64,000 bases of DNA, taken from the NCBI GenBank assembly GCA_002796995.1, contig PEKW01000015.1:1-64000 (forward strand), read 5' to 3'. The stretch's first letter is position 1; the number at the start of each line of letters is the position of its first letter. The stretch is from Rhizobium sp. (GTDB lineage Bacteria; Pseudomonadota; Alphaproteobacteria; Rhizobiales; Rhizobiaceae). Shown here piece after piece: positions 1 to 9,223 of the stretch. The position numbers and the translations under genes were made by a program. The notes below the pieces were generated by a model. That model ran no database searches. It was not told where the DNA came from and saw only the letters and a program-made list of their open reading frames with translations.

Positions 1-44
1 AGCCATAAAACACCCAAAGCCCCGATCGGTACCACCGACGGGGC
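1..44 (-). terminator. Probable intrinsic terminator of the chemosensory operon
   Basis: Read on the minus strand, a GC-rich stem (positions 44-34 pairing with 30-19, one bulged base, 3-base loop) is followed by a broken T tract (TTTGGGTGTTTT). It lies about 90 bases past the stop of the last gene of the operon. The T tract is interrupted, so termination may be partial. Positions 45-131 hold no gene that I can support. Confidence 0.5.
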
Positions 45-131
45 CGATTGCGTTTACGGCCGGGGCCCCGGACAGCCGGAGGTGATGCTTGCGTCAGAGA
101 TGCGCCTCGTCCTTCGTGCTGCGGCAGCTCT

Positions 132-2498
132 TTACCGCGGCGCCGTGAGGATTTCGCGGACCTTGTGGGCGAGGTCGTCGATGGCGAAGGGCTTGGTGAT
201 CATTTCCATGCCGGGCGCCAGGAAGTCGGCGCGGGATGCGGCGGCGGCGGCGTAGCCGGTGATGAAAAGGACCTTCAGGGCCGGGCGGGCGGTTATGGCG
301 ATTTCCGCCAGCTGGCGGCCGTTGAGGCCGGGCAGACCGACGTCGGAGATCAGAAGATCGATCCGTGCCTTGCCTTCGATGACCGGAAGGGCGTGTGCGC
401 CGTCGCCGGCCTCGATGACCCGATAGCCCAGTTCCTTCAGCACGTCGACGACGAGCATGCGCACCGAATCGTCGTCCTCGACCACCAGCACGGTCTCGCC
501 TTCGCCGCGCGGCGGGACCACTTCCCGCTCGGACGCGGCGGTCTTCGCCACCACGTCTTCGAGGCTCGCCGGCAGATAGAGCTTGATCGTGGTTCCGACG
601 CCGACCTGGCTGTGGATCCGCACATGCCCGCCGGACTGCTGCACGAAGCCGTAGATCATCGATAGGCCGAGGCCCGTGCCCTGTCCGATCGGCTTCGTCG
701 TGAAGAAAGGTTCGAAGGCCTTGTCGATCGTCGCCTGCGACATGCCGAAGCCGGTGTCGCTGACGGCGAGCACCGCGTAATTGCCCGGTTGCAGCGTCTC
801 GCCCTGGACGAGGTCCGCCTGGGAGACGACGACATTGGTCGCTTCGATGGTCAGCCTGCCGCCGTTCGGCATGGCGTCGCGCGCATTGATCACCAGGTTG
901 AGCACAGCGCTTTCGAGCTGGTTGGCATCGGTCATGGCTTTCCAGCTGTCCGGCGGGATGTTGACCAGCATCTCCACGTCCTCGCCCAGCGTCCGGCGAA
1001 ACAGGTCCTCCATGGAGCCGACAAGATGCTTCAGGTCGACCGGCTGGCGATCCAGCGACTGCCGGCGGGAGAAGGCGAGCAGCCGGTGGGTCAGGGCGGC
1101 GGCGCGGTGCGCCGACAGGGTCGCCGCATCGATGAACTTGTCGAGGTCGTCCAGCCGGTTGGCCGCGACCCTGCGCTTGATCACCGACAGCCCGCCGATC
1201 ACGCCCGTCAGCATGTTGTTGAAGTCGTGGGCAATCCCGCCGGTCAGCTGGCCGACGGCCTCCATCTTCTGGGATTGCCGCAGCTGCGCCTCGGTCTCTT
1301 CGAGCACCTGCTTCTGCCGCTTCTCGGCGGTGACGTCGCGGCCATAGGCGTAGACGCGGTCGGCCTCCCGCGAGGTCATCCAGGAAATGATGCGTGCCGT
1401 GCCGTCGCTGTGGGTCAGGCGCATCTCGAGATCGGTATGGGTATTGTCGATCGCCTTCCGCAGCTCGCGCTGCACCCGGTCGCGATCGTCGACCCAGACG
1501 AAGTCGATCACGTTTCTGCCGATCACGTCTGCGGAAGAATGCCCGAGGATTTCGGCCCAGGCGGGATTGACGTCGCGGAACATGCCGTCCGTGCCGAGGA
1601 CGACCAGAAGGTCGCGCGAATTCTTCCAGACGCGGTTGCGCTCGCGCAGGCTTTCGCGGGCGATTTCCGACAGGGCTTGGTTGGCTTCGCGCAGTCTTTC
1701 CTGGGTGTGCTTGGCATCGGTGATGTCGAAGATCACGCCCATGTAACGCCGGCCGTTGGTCTTGATGTCATCCACATATTCGCCCCGGCGGGCGAGCCAG
1801 CGTTCCTCGCCGTCATCCGCGCGCCTGACGCGAAATTCGGTGCTGCTCTGGTTCTGCACGCCATCGGGATTGCGCAGGTCGATGATCGGTTCGTCGTCGG
1901 GATGGATGAGGTCGTTCAGCGTGCGGACGGGAAGCACCTTCGTCGTGTGCAGGCCGAACAGCCGGCAGAATTTCTCCGATACCGCAATGGTCCCGTATCC
2001 CACGATATATTCGAAGGTGCCGATACCGCCGGCGAACTGGGCGATGCGCAGCTCTTCGCTGGCCCGCTTCTGGTCGGTGATGTCGACCAGCATGCCGACG
2101 AACTTGACGGGCCTGTCGTCGGAATCGAGGATGGCCCTGCCGCTGGCGTGAACCCAACGATAGCCACCGTCGCTGCGAAGCAGCCGATATTCCTTGGAGA
2201 AGGTTTCGGCGCCGGCCAGAATGCCGGCGACCGCCAGTTTCACCCGCTTGAGGTCGTCAGGATGAATGGCGGCGAAGAAATGATTGGTGGAGACGCCATC
2301 GGCAAGGGCGACGGGATCCTGGTGCGTGATGGCGGCAAAGCGCGCATCCGCCACCAGCGTCTTTTCGACGATGTCCCATTCCCAGCCGCAACTCGCGCCG
2401 GCCGCATCCAGGGTCAGCTGCAGCCTCCGCTGGGCGAGATCGAGCGCGGACCGCGCGCGTTCCAGCTCGCGTGAGATGTCGCCGATGTCCTCAGTCAT
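132..2498 (-). CDS. PAS-PAS-PAS hybrid sensor histidine kinase with C-terminal receiver
   Basis: Predicted cytoplasmic hybrid kinase of 788 residues. There is a short N-terminal coiled coil, then three PAS modules at about 25-145, 150-262 and 285-395, each of the first two ending in a PAC-like DIT(D) motif. A HisKA segment follows with phosphoacceptor His424 in GGIAHDFNN, then an HATPase domain and a receiver with phosphoacceptor Asp719 (ISDVGLPG). No membrane segment is visible, so it should sense a soluble or redox signal. It is the last gene of the chemosensory operon, 23 bases after cheC, in the same direction. That position suggests it feeds into or reads the Che pathway, but this is inference. 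Family-level call is firm; ligand and partner are unknown. Confidence 0.9.
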   Translation of the reverse strand: MTEDIGDISRELERARSALDLAQRRLQLTLDAAGASCGWEWDIVEKTLVADARFAAITHQDPVALADGVSTNHFFAAIHPDDLKRVKLAVAGILAGAETFSKEYRLLRSDGGYRWVHASGRAILDSDDRPVKFVGMLVDITDQKRASEELRIAQFAGGIGTFEYIVGYGTIAVSEKFCRLFGLHTTKVLPVRTLNDLIHPDDEPIIDLRNPDGVQNQSSTEFRVRRADDGEERWLARRGEYVDDIKTNGRRYMGVIFDITDAKHTQERLREANQALSEIARESLRERNRVWKNSRDLLVVLGTDGMFRDVNPAWAEILGHSSADVIGRNVIDFVWVDDRDRVQRELRKAIDNTHTDLEMRLTHSDGTARIISWMTSREADRVYAYGRDVTAEKRQKQVLEETEAQLRQSQKMEAVGQLTGGIAHDFNNMLTGVIGGLSVIKRRVAANRLDDLDKFIDAATLSAHRAAALTHRLLAFSRRQSLDRQPVDLKHLVGSMEDLFRRTLGEDVEMLVNIPPDSWKAMTDANQLESAVLNLVINARDAMPNGGRLTIEATNVVVSQADLVQGETLQPGNYAVLAVSDTGFGMSQATIDKAFEPFFTTKPIGQGTGLGLSMIYGFVQQSGGHVRIHSQVGVGTTIKLYLPASLEDVVAKTAASEREVVPPRGEGETVLVVEDDDSVRMLVVDVLKELGYRVIEAGDGAHALPVIEGKARIDLLISDVGLPGLNGRQLAEIAITARPALKVLFITGYAAAAASRADFLAPGMEMITKPFAIDDLAHKVREILTAPR

Positions 2499-2521
2499 CT
2501 TTGCCGCCCGTACTCAACACG

Positions 2522-3160
2522 TTAGTCGATCTCCGTCATGACACGGTCGATGAAGTTCGAGATGAGCAGCTTCAGCTTCTCGAGCGAGGGCAGATCCATG
2601 ATCATCGCAATGTATCCACGTATGTCTCGTTCATGCACGGAGAAATTGATGTAGAGGAACAATACGAAGCTGTCCTCGCGCGCGCTGCCGGGCACTTCGA
2701 AAAGCAGATCGCTGTCGCCGCGGCGCACGTCCGGTAGGGACATGTTGAGCGTATGCTGCAGCATGTTGGCCATGGAGCCGAGGCAGCCGTTGAGAATGAC
2801 ATTTCCGGTCTCCGCCAGCGCCTCGTCCTTCATGTCGATGAGATCGGCTTCGCCCATGTCCTCGCCGACGATGGCACGCACCAGCGACAGTCCGTTGCTC
2901 TCGGGAAAGATCAGCAGGGCACGGCCGGAGAAGGGACCTTCGAACTGCTGCTGCACGGCGATGAGCAGTTCGCTCTCGCGCTGGCCGATCAGGGTGGCCG
3001 CGGACTTGCGTGTGATGATTTCCACCGACGGGACCGACAGGGTGACCTGGCGGTTGACCATTTTCCGCAGACTGGCGGCGGCGCGGCTGACGCCGATATT
3101 TACCAGTTCGGTGAGCGCATCGAGCTCGAGTTCGTCCAGTTCTATTGAATGGGCGTTCAT
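2522..3160 (-). CDS. cheC: CheC-family CheY-P phosphatase
   Basis: This 212-residue protein is likely a phosphatase that removes phosphate from CheY-P. It carries both copies of the CheC/CheX/FliY active-site pattern: an N-terminal one with D-x3-E-x2-N and a Pro 22 residues after the Asn (LDALTELVN...P), and a central one with EALAETGN and again Pro after 22 residues. In the second copy the first acidic/Ser position is Glu. CheC with two motifs is the active type. Its start overlaps the stop of the upstream cheY by 4 bases (ATGA), coupling kinase output and reset. No cheD or cheZ is near, although CheD is the usual CheC partner. Most alphaproteobacterial che clusters lack CheC, so the gene is notable here. 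Confidence 0.88.
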   Translation of the reverse strand: MNAHSIELDELELDALTELVNIGVSRAAASLRKMVNRQVTLSVPSVEIITRKSAATLIGQRESELLIAVQQQFEGPFSGRALLIFPESNGLSLVRAIVGEDMGEADLIDMKDEALAETGNVILNGCLGSMANMLQHTLNMSLPDVRRGDSDLLFEVPGSAREDSFVLFLYINFSVHERDIRGYIAMIMDLPSLEKLKLLISNFIDRVMTEID

Positions 3161-3540
3161 ACGTCGGCCTTTTTCAGTCGAAGCGCTGCACCTGAGATGA
3201 AGCCGCTGATTCCCTCCTTGGTGACCGGCTTGGCCACGAAGGTCGCATTGAGCGCGCGCACCCTTGCGATGATCTCGTCCTGCACATTGGCGGTGATCAC
3301 GGCAATCGGCATGCGCGGGTGCATCTCGCGCAGCTCGGAGGCCAGTTCGAGGCCATCCTTGTCGGGCATGTTGAAGTCGACGATCGCCAGGTCGACATGC
3401 TGCGTGCCGATGATGGACAAGGCTTCCGCGGCATTGGCCGCCTCGATGCGCTGCCAGTCGGGCTGAAGCGCGGCGATCGCCTTGCCGGCCACGATCCGAG
3501 CCAGTTTGCTGTCGTCAATCAGAAGGACAGTCACCGTCAT
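3157..3540 (-). CDS. cheY: CheY-like single-domain response regulator
   Basis: This 127-residue receiver consists only of the phosphoacceptor domain. Acidic pair Asp9-Asp10, phosphoacceptor Asp55 (IVDFNMPD), a conserved Thr after beta-4 (ITAN) and Lys near 105 (AKPV) are all present, so it should be phosphorylated by the CheA encoded two genes upstream. Length matches CheY. It starts 72 bases after the STAS gene and ends overlapping cheC, its likely phosphatase. Because no flagellar genes are close, the output may be a flagellar motor elsewhere or a non-motility process; the sequence does not decide. Confidence 0.88.
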   Translation of the reverse strand: MTVTVLLIDDSKLARIVAGKAIAALQPDWQRIEAANAAEALSIIGTQHVDLAIVDFNMPDKDGLELASELREMHPRMPIAVITANVQDEIIARVRALNATFVAKPVTKEGISGFISGAALRLKKADV

Positions 3541-3612
3541 TTTCTACTCCACATCGTCGTTATCGTGCCGTCATCATGTTCAAAAGAAACTGTTCCGGCC
3601 GATGAATTATTG

Positions 3613-3888
3613 TCAATTCTGTCGTTCCCCGTCCTGGGTGTCGGGGGCAAAAGTGGCCTGTAGCGCAGAGAGGACCTTGTCCGCCATTAAGGATGACATG
3701 GGGGCGCCGATTATGTTCCGCCGAAAGACCATCAAAGTCTGCCAGAGGCTGGTGTGGATCGCCGTCGCCGCGCTGATATCGACCGGCAGATCGGCGTGGC
3801 CTTCGAGATAGCTGACCAGCACGTCGACCTCTTCCACGCCGCATTGGTCGATCAGGCGGATCGAATTGTCGTCCAGGCGAACGGTCAT
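3613..3888 (-). CDS. Small STAS-domain protein of the chemosensory operon
   Basis: This 91-residue protein has the pattern of a STAS (anti-sigma-factor-antagonist-like) domain: a short beta hairpin, a VDIS strand, and a TSLWQTLMVF helix where STAS proteins carry the conserved Ser/Thr loop. Its start overlaps the cheA stop by 4 bases. A small protein encoded next to cheA (CheS) binds CheA in S. meliloti and aids phosphate drain; whether this one is its equivalent is inference. It might instead be a phospho-switch or scaffold. Fold assignment is moderate because the sequence is short and divergent. Confidence 0.65.
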   Translation of the reverse strand: MTVRLDDNSIRLIDQCGVEEVDVLVSYLEGHADLPVDISAATAIHTSLWQTLMVFRRNIIGAPMSSLMADKVLSALQATFAPDTQDGERQN

Positions 3889-5846
3889 TGCACCAGTTCC
3901 TCCAAGTTCAGCACTAGCAGGACTTTTCCGTCTCCGAGCAATGTCGTTCCCAATATACCCGAAACCCCCTGCAGCAGGCCGTCAAGGGGGCGGGTCAGGG
4001 TCTCCGCGCGTTCAGCGATCGCATCGACCGCGACGCCGATCAGCTCTTCGCCGACCCGGACGATCAGGACCTTGATGTCCTCGGCCGGCAATCGGGCTTC
4101 TGGCAATTGCAGCAGTTCTGCGAGGTAGAGCAGCGGTATCGTCCTGTCGCGCAGGATATAGGCTTTTCCGGCGCGCACCGGCTGGACGGCGCCGGCCGGG
4201 AGCTTGTGGGTCTCGACGACATCGGAGATCGGGATTCCGTAGCGCTCGCCGCCGGCCTCGACGACCATCAGCTGGGCCATCGAGACGCTGACAGGCAATC
4301 GCAGCGTGAATGTCGTTCCTGAACCCGGCGTGCTTTGAAGCTCGATCGTGCCGCCGAGCCGCTGGATGGAGCGGTTGACGACGTCGAGGCCCACGCCTCT
4401 GCCGGAGAGATCGGACACGGTCGCGGCGGTGGAAAACCCCGGTGCGAAGACGAGTTGCAGCATCTCCTTGTGGGAAAGGCCGGATGCGCGGCTTGTGGAT
4501 ATCAGGCCGCGGTCGACGGCCGTCGTGCCGACGCGATCCGGGTCTATGCCACGCCCGTCATCCTTTATCTCGATTTCCACGTGATCGCCGCTTTGACGCG
4601 CGCGCAGCTGGATGCGGCCCCTTGGCGGCTTCGACAGCCGGATACGGTCGGCCTCCGGCTCGATGCCGTGGTCGAGGCTGTTGCGAATGAGGTGAAGCAG
4701 CGGCTCGAACACATCCTCGACGATCTCGCGGTCGGCCTCCACCGTTTCGCCCTCGATGATCAGGTCGACGGCCTTGCCGAGCTTTGGCGCGGTTTCCCGT
4801 ACCAGCCGGGAAAACCGGCGGAAGGTCTGCTCGAGCGGGATGAGCCTCGCCCGTGTCACCGCCGTGTAGAGCGACGCGACGAGCTGTTCGATTTCATGGT
4901 GGCTGGACAGAATGCGTCGCGACAGGGCGGCATTGCCCAGACTGCGCGCCTCGAAGGCGAGGGGTGCGAGGCCGTTCTTCGCCGTCACCAGTTCGCCGGC
5001 GATTTCGATCAGTTTGTCGATCCGTGCGGAATCCACTCGGAGCGTGGTTCGCTGACGGGCAGAGGAAGGGGCCGCCGCTGCCTGCCATGCCGGCGCCATG
5101 CGCTCGGTCAGGGGTTTCGGCAGCGGAATGAGCTTGACCTGGTCCGGGATCAGGCGGAACGCGGCTTGCACGTCTGCGAGCGGGGCGCCCGAGACCGCCT
5201 CTATGACCAGCATGCAGCGGAACGGATCATAGTCTTCCGGCGAAGGCGCCGGGCCGTTCAGGGACAGCGTCAGATGCCGCACATCCGCAAGCTTGGATAT
5301 CGTCGCCAGCGGGTCGTCGCCATTGAAGAAGCACTCGGAATGGGGCTCGTAGCGGATGGCGATCAAGGTCTCGTCCGTCTCGGACTGGACCACGGCCTGC
5401 TGAAGCGCGAGCGCCCATTCGGGGACCTGGGCCGCGGACGCCGCCGCCGGTTCGGCCGTGCCCTCCGTCAGTTCGATGTCGAGGAGACCCAGGAGCCTTG
5501 CGGCCTGCTTGTCCTGCGCTTCGAGCAAATGCCCGGTCCGGGAGATGCCGTCGATGCTGACCTCGACCCATTCGATCACTTCCATCAGCGGATCGATCAG
5601 GGCGGCACTGACATCGATCCGGCCAGAGCGCGCCTGGGACAGGAGATCTTCCGCACGATGCAGCACGTCCTGCATCAAGCCGAAATCGAAGAGGGCCACG
5701 GATCCCTTGAGGGTGTGGATGGCGCGGAAGGCGCTTTCCAGGCTTTCGCGATCGCCGGGATTGTCCTCCAGCGACAGAAGGTCCTTGGAGGACTGCTGGA
5801 CAAGCTCCCGCGCCTCAATGGCGAACTGGACCATCAACTCATCCAT
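3885..5846 (-). CDS. cheA: Chemotaxis histidine kinase CheA
   Basis: This 653-residue CheA starts directly after the cheR stop. An HPt domain with phosphoacceptor His44 (HTLKGS) opens the protein. A region at about 145-250 sits where P2 lies but does not look like classical P2. The P3 dimerisation helices follow (DSARIDKLIEIAGELV), then an HATPase domain with N box (LIRNSLDHG), G1 (KDDGRGID) and G2 (SGRGVGLDVV) boxes, and a C-terminal CheW-like domain. It should autophosphorylate under receptor control and pass phosphate to CheY and CheB. It contains no receiver domain, unlike CheA-CheY fusions of other non-motility systems. Confidence 0.95.
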   Translation of the reverse strand: MDELMVQFAIEARELVQQSSKDLLSLEDNPGDRESLESAFRAIHTLKGSVALFDFGLMQDVLHRAEDLLSQARSGRIDVSAALIDPLMEVIEWVEVSIDGISRTGHLLEAQDKQAARLLGLLDIELTEGTAEPAAASAAQVPEWALALQQAVVQSETDETLIAIRYEPHSECFFNGDDPLATISKLADVRHLTLSLNGPAPSPEDYDPFRCMLVIEAVSGAPLADVQAAFRLIPDQVKLIPLPKPLTERMAPAWQAAAAPSSARQRTTLRVDSARIDKLIEIAGELVTAKNGLAPLAFEARSLGNAALSRRILSSHHEIEQLVASLYTAVTRARLIPLEQTFRRFSRLVRETAPKLGKAVDLIIEGETVEADREIVEDVFEPLLHLIRNSLDHGIEPEADRIRLSKPPRGRIQLRARQSGDHVEIEIKDDGRGIDPDRVGTTAVDRGLISTSRASGLSHKEMLQLVFAPGFSTAATVSDLSGRGVGLDVVNRSIQRLGGTIELQSTPGSGTTFTLRLPVSVSMAQLMVVEAGGERYGIPISDVVETHKLPAGAVQPVRAGKAYILRDRTIPLLYLAELLQLPEARLPAEDIKVLIVRVGEELIGVAVDAIAERAETLTRPLDGLLQGVSGILGTTLLGDGKVLLVLNLEELVQ

Positions 5847-6713
5847 TCACTTGTCTCTCGTCTCTCGGTAAACGATCGCGTCGGGGTAGCGGACAGGCTC
5901 GAAGGTCTCCGTAATTCGAGACATGGATTCGGTGTGCCCAAGGCAGATATAGCCGCCAGGATACAGCATTTCGTGGATATTATGCACCGCCGTCTCGCGC
6001 GCCACGTCATCGAAATAGATCAGCAGGTTGCGGCAGAAGATGACGTCGAAACCGCCGAGCGCGGCGAGGCTCTGCCGGTCGACGATGTTGCCCTTCACAA
6101 AGGAGACGGATTCGCGGATGTCCTTGATCAGGCGGCGCTGCTGAAGATCCACCGGCTCGAAGTAGCGGTCGATGATGTCGGCCGAAAGCCTCGAGACGGA
6201 GCGGTCGCCGTAGATACCCTCGACCGCCTGCCGCAGGATGGAGGTGTCGATATCGGAGCCGACGATCTCGATATTATAGGCATCGACCAGCGGCCAGTTC
6301 TCAAGCAGCCAGATGGCGATCGAATAGGGCTCCTCGCCGCTCGAACAGGGCATCGACCAGATGCGAATGCGATCGCCCGGCTTCTTGGTCCGGATGATCT
6401 CGGGCAGGATCGAATTGCCGAGGCAGGCGAGCTGGTGCAGTTCGCGGTAGAAATAGGTCTCGTTGACCGTGAAGCTGTTGATCAGCAGTTCGGTCTCGCG
6501 AGCGTCGGCGCGCAGGATGGAGATATAGTGGCGGGCGGACTGCGCCTGCCTCTGGCTGATCAGATCGGCGACGCGGCGCTCGATGTAGTAGCGCTTGGTC
6601 TCGCCGAAGACCATGCCGCTGCGTCTGTAGATGATGGCGCAGATTTCCTCGAGATCTGCCGCCGACAGCGGCACGGTCGCCGGATCCTCGGAACCTGCCG
6701 GACCATTGCCCAT
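5847..6713 (-). CDS. cheR: CheR chemoreceptor glutamate methyltransferase
   Basis: This 288-residue protein has the CheR N-terminal helical domain (about 15-90, with MVFGETKRYYIERRV) and a SAM-binding methyltransferase domain. The latter shows the WSMPCSSGEEPYSIA motif typical of CheR and a FDVIFCRNLLIYFD motif. It should methylate Glu/Gln residues of the receptor encoded in the same operon. The start overlaps the cheB stop by one base (TGATG), and cheA starts immediately after its stop. It lacks C-terminal TPR repeats or an NWETF-binding extension. Confidence 0.94.
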   Translation of the reverse strand: MGNGPAGSEDPATVPLSAADLEEICAIIYRRSGMVFGETKRYYIERRVADLISQRQAQSARHYISILRADARETELLINSFTVNETYFYRELHQLACLGNSILPEIIRTKKPGDRIRIWSMPCSSGEEPYSIAIWLLENWPLVDAYNIEIVGSDIDTSILRQAVEGIYGDRSVSRLSADIIDRYFEPVDLQQRRLIKDIRESVSFVKGNIVDRQSLAALGGFDVIFCRNLLIYFDDVARETAVHNIHEMLYPGGYICLGHTESMSRITETFEPVRYPDAIVYRETRDK

Positions 6714-7798
6714 CAGTTTACCCGATCCACGAGATGACGGCCGATCTCTTCGACCCGTTTGACGACGGTCGCGCCGTTCAGGCGGACCAGCTCGCCCGGC
6801 ATGCCCCAGACGACGGCCGTCTCTTCGGCCTCCGCGATCGTCTGCCCGCCGGCGGCCTGGAGGTCGCTCATCGCGGCTGCGCCATCATTGCCCATGCCGG
6901 TCATCAATACGCCAATCAGTTGCTGCGCCGGCACGTGCTGCATGGCCGATCGAACCATGCGATCGACGCTCGGATGCCAGCGATACTGGGGATCGAGGGG
7001 GGCGGCCATCGCCACCAGGGACCCGGCGCGCGATGAGATCAGGATGTCGGCGTCCCCCTTGGCGATGTAGATATGTCCGGGTTCGAGCTTGGTCTGGCGG
7101 GTCACCTCGGTCACCGACATGGCGCAGATCTTGTCGAGACGGCGCGCGAGCGGACCGGTGAACGAGGCCGGCATGTGCTGGGCGACGACCACCGGGCAGG
7201 GAAAGTCCGCCGGCAATGCGCCGAGCACCGTATCCAGGGCGGGCGGTCCGCCCGTCGATGTTCCGATGAGCACGAGCCCGGTCCTCTCGTCACCCTCCCG
7301 GCCTGGGCGGGGGACGATCGTTCGAGGACCGGAGTTGGTCGATGATTTCGGCGCAAGCGTCTGCGCCAGGCGGACACGTTCGGCAAGGCGGCGGCTGCGC
7401 CGGATGCGGACGGATGCGGCGGTGCGGACCTTCTCCACCAGTCGGGGCGTCAGTTCGTCGATCCTGAGCGAGATCGCACCGCTGGGCTTGGCGATGAAAT
7501 CGACCGCGCCGATCTCCAGTGCGGCGAGCGTCTCTTCCGCCCCTTCCGCCGTCAGCGACGAGACCATGACGACGGGACAGGGATGTTCCAGCATGATGCG
7601 GTCGAGGCAGGTCAGCCCGTCCATCAGGGGCATGTGGATGTCGAGGGTCACGACATCGGGACGGTAGCTGCCGATCACCTCCAGCGCTTCGGCGCCGTCG
7701 CGGGCAAAGGCGATCTCGAAGTCCGGCTCGGCCCCGAAGATCTGGCCCAGCAGTTTCCGCATCAGGGCGGAATCCTCGACGATCAGCAGCCGTATCAC
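6713..7798 (-). CDS. cheB: CheB receptor methylesterase/deamidase response regulator
   Basis: This 361-residue protein has a receiver domain with phosphoacceptor Asp53 (TLDIHMPLMDG) and a methylesterase domain with the catalytic Ser (GTSTGGP), His (AQHMP) and Asp (GMGNDGA). It removes methyl groups added by CheR, giving adaptation under CheA control. The start is a GTG that overlaps the stop of the cheW-like gene (GTGA). Linker residues at about 125-180 are basic and variable. Confidence 0.95.
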   Translation of the reverse strand: MIRLLIVEDSALMRKLLGQIFGAEPDFEIAFARDGAEALEVIGSYRPDVVTLDIHMPLMDGLTCLDRIMLEHPCPVVMVSSLTAEGAEETLAALEIGAVDFIAKPSGAISLRIDELTPRLVEKVRTAASVRIRRSRRLAERVRLAQTLAPKSSTNSGPRTIVPRPGREGDERTGLVLIGTSTGGPPALDTVLGALPADFPCPVVVAQHMPASFTGPLARRLDKICAMSVTEVTRQTKLEPGHIYIAKGDADILISSRAGSLVAMAAPLDPQYRWHPSVDRMVRSAMQHVPAQQLIGVLMTGMGNDGAAAMSDLQAAGGQTIAEAEETAVVWGMPGELVRLNGATVVKRVEEIGRHLVDRVN

Positions 7799-9219
7799 GT
7801 GTGCGGACCCGCCGTGCCGGCGTCGGCGATCGCGGCGACGACGTCGCGCTCGGCCCGGGACAAGAGCTCGCGGGGATCGATGATCAGGGTCACCGTTCCA
7901 TCGGATTCGGTGTGGGCGATGCGATCGAAGACTTCGGCGCGATCGGAGGAAAAGGCGGGCGCTGCGGACAGGGCTGCGGACGGGATCGCCTTGACCTCGG
8001 ACACGCCATCGACGACGAAGCCGGCCTGAAGATTGCCGAGGGTCACGATTATCGCCCGCGCCTTCGCCGTCTGCTGTGCCATCGGCGTGTCGAAACGGGC
8101 GCGCTGATCGATCAGCGGGATGACCTTGCTGCGCAGGTTGGCGACGCCGAGCACAAAATCGGGTGCGCCCGGAACGCGGGTGATGTCCTGGGGAACCCGG
8201 ACGACCTCGTCTACCGAGGCAATGGGCAAGCCATAGGTCTCTTCGCCGAGCTGGAACAGCAGGAACTGTTCGACGTTGTCGCGCGTCTGACCGGTCGTCT
8301 CCACTGGCTTTGCTCCCGTGTTCTGGCTTGCCGCCTGGGTGACGGCGTCGTGGCGGAACAGCCGTTCCGGCGACAGGATCGACACCAGCCGCCCGATCTC
8401 CGATATCCGCCCGATGGCGTCGATCTGCGCCTCGCCGCGGCCGCGTTTCAGGAGAGACGGCAGCGCGTCCATCGCGCTGTCCGGCAACCGGCGGATGGCA
8501 TCCAGCTCATCGACGACGAGGCCGATCAGGTCCCCGTCATGCTCGACGACCACCGTTCTCGACGCAGCGCCCATCGGCCGGGCGTCGTCCAGTCCCAGGA
8601 GCGATGCGAGAGAGAACAGCGGCAGGACGGCGCCGCGCAATTCGACGAGACCGACCAGGGCATCTTCGGAACTCGGAACGGTGGATATCCCGTCGAGCGT
8701 GGCGAGGACTTCGCGGACGTGGTCGAGCGGCAAGGCGTAAAGCTGACCTGCAACCCGGAAGGACAGAAGCGCGGTCAGCTTGACGGCCGCCTGAACGTTT
8801 CTTTCCGGCGCGGCCTGCGAGGGTCGCTCGCTCGGCTTTTGTCGCGCGCTTTTGAACGCGGTATCGATGAGGTCGTGGAGGCCGACGAGCTGGTCCGCCG
8901 TGCCGTCGCTCGAGTGGCGAAGCACATCGTCGACCAGCAGGCCGATGGCGCCGCCGTGCTCGTAGACGATGATCTTGCCATCCTGTCCCGCCGTGGCGGA
9001 CGCACTGCTGAGGATCCTCGCCATGGACAGGACCGGCACGGGCCTGCCGCGATGGTTGACGATGCCAGCCAGCGCGTCGGGGCCGTTGGGGACGCGGGTA
9101 ATGTGGGGGACCCGCAGGACCTCCAGCACGGATCCGGCGTCGATCTGATGACGCCGCTCTCCCACCCGAAAAACCAGCCGGCTTCGATCCGTGTCGATCG
9201 TGTGGGCGGAACCCGTCAT
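7795..9219 (-). CDS. cheW: Triple-domain CheW-like coupling protein
   Basis: Usual CheW has about 160 residues; this one has 474 and contains three tandem CheW-type domains, at about 10-135, 145-290 and 320-460. Each repeats the pattern of an F-x-V/L-x-G strand, a V-x-E-V-x-R-V/A-type turn, a G-hydrophobic-x-N/E-x-R-G-x-V-x-P-hydrophobic segment, and a G-L-x-V-D-x-V segment. The third copy is closest to canonical CheW. It should link the receptor to CheA, and three copies could bridge several receptors or kinases in an array. It begins 4 bases after the receptor gene and overlaps cheB. No separate single-domain cheW is present in the window. Confidence 0.9.
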   Translation of the reverse strand: MTGSAHTIDTDRSRLVFRVGERRHQIDAGSVLEVLRVPHITRVPNGPDALAGIVNHRGRPVPVLSMARILSSASATAGQDGKIIVYEHGGAIGLLVDDVLRHSSDGTADQLVGLHDLIDTAFKSARQKPSERPSQAAPERNVQAAVKLTALLSFRVAGQLYALPLDHVREVLATLDGISTVPSSEDALVGLVELRGAVLPLFSLASLLGLDDARPMGAASRTVVVEHDGDLIGLVVDELDAIRRLPDSAMDALPSLLKRGRGEAQIDAIGRISEIGRLVSILSPERLFRHDAVTQAASQNTGAKPVETTGQTRDNVEQFLLFQLGEETYGLPIASVDEVVRVPQDITRVPGAPDFVLGVANLRSKVIPLIDQRARFDTPMAQQTAKARAIIVTLGNLQAGFVVDGVSEVKAIPSAALSAAPAFSSDRAEVFDRIAHTESDGTVTLIIDPRELLSRAERDVVAAIADAGTAGPHT

Positions 9220-9223
9220 AGGC

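Noticed and set aside
4335-6737. An 800-codon open frame on the plus strand across cheA and cheR
   Set aside because: Antisense shadow of high-GC codon use; cheA and cheR on the minus strand have full domain motifs.
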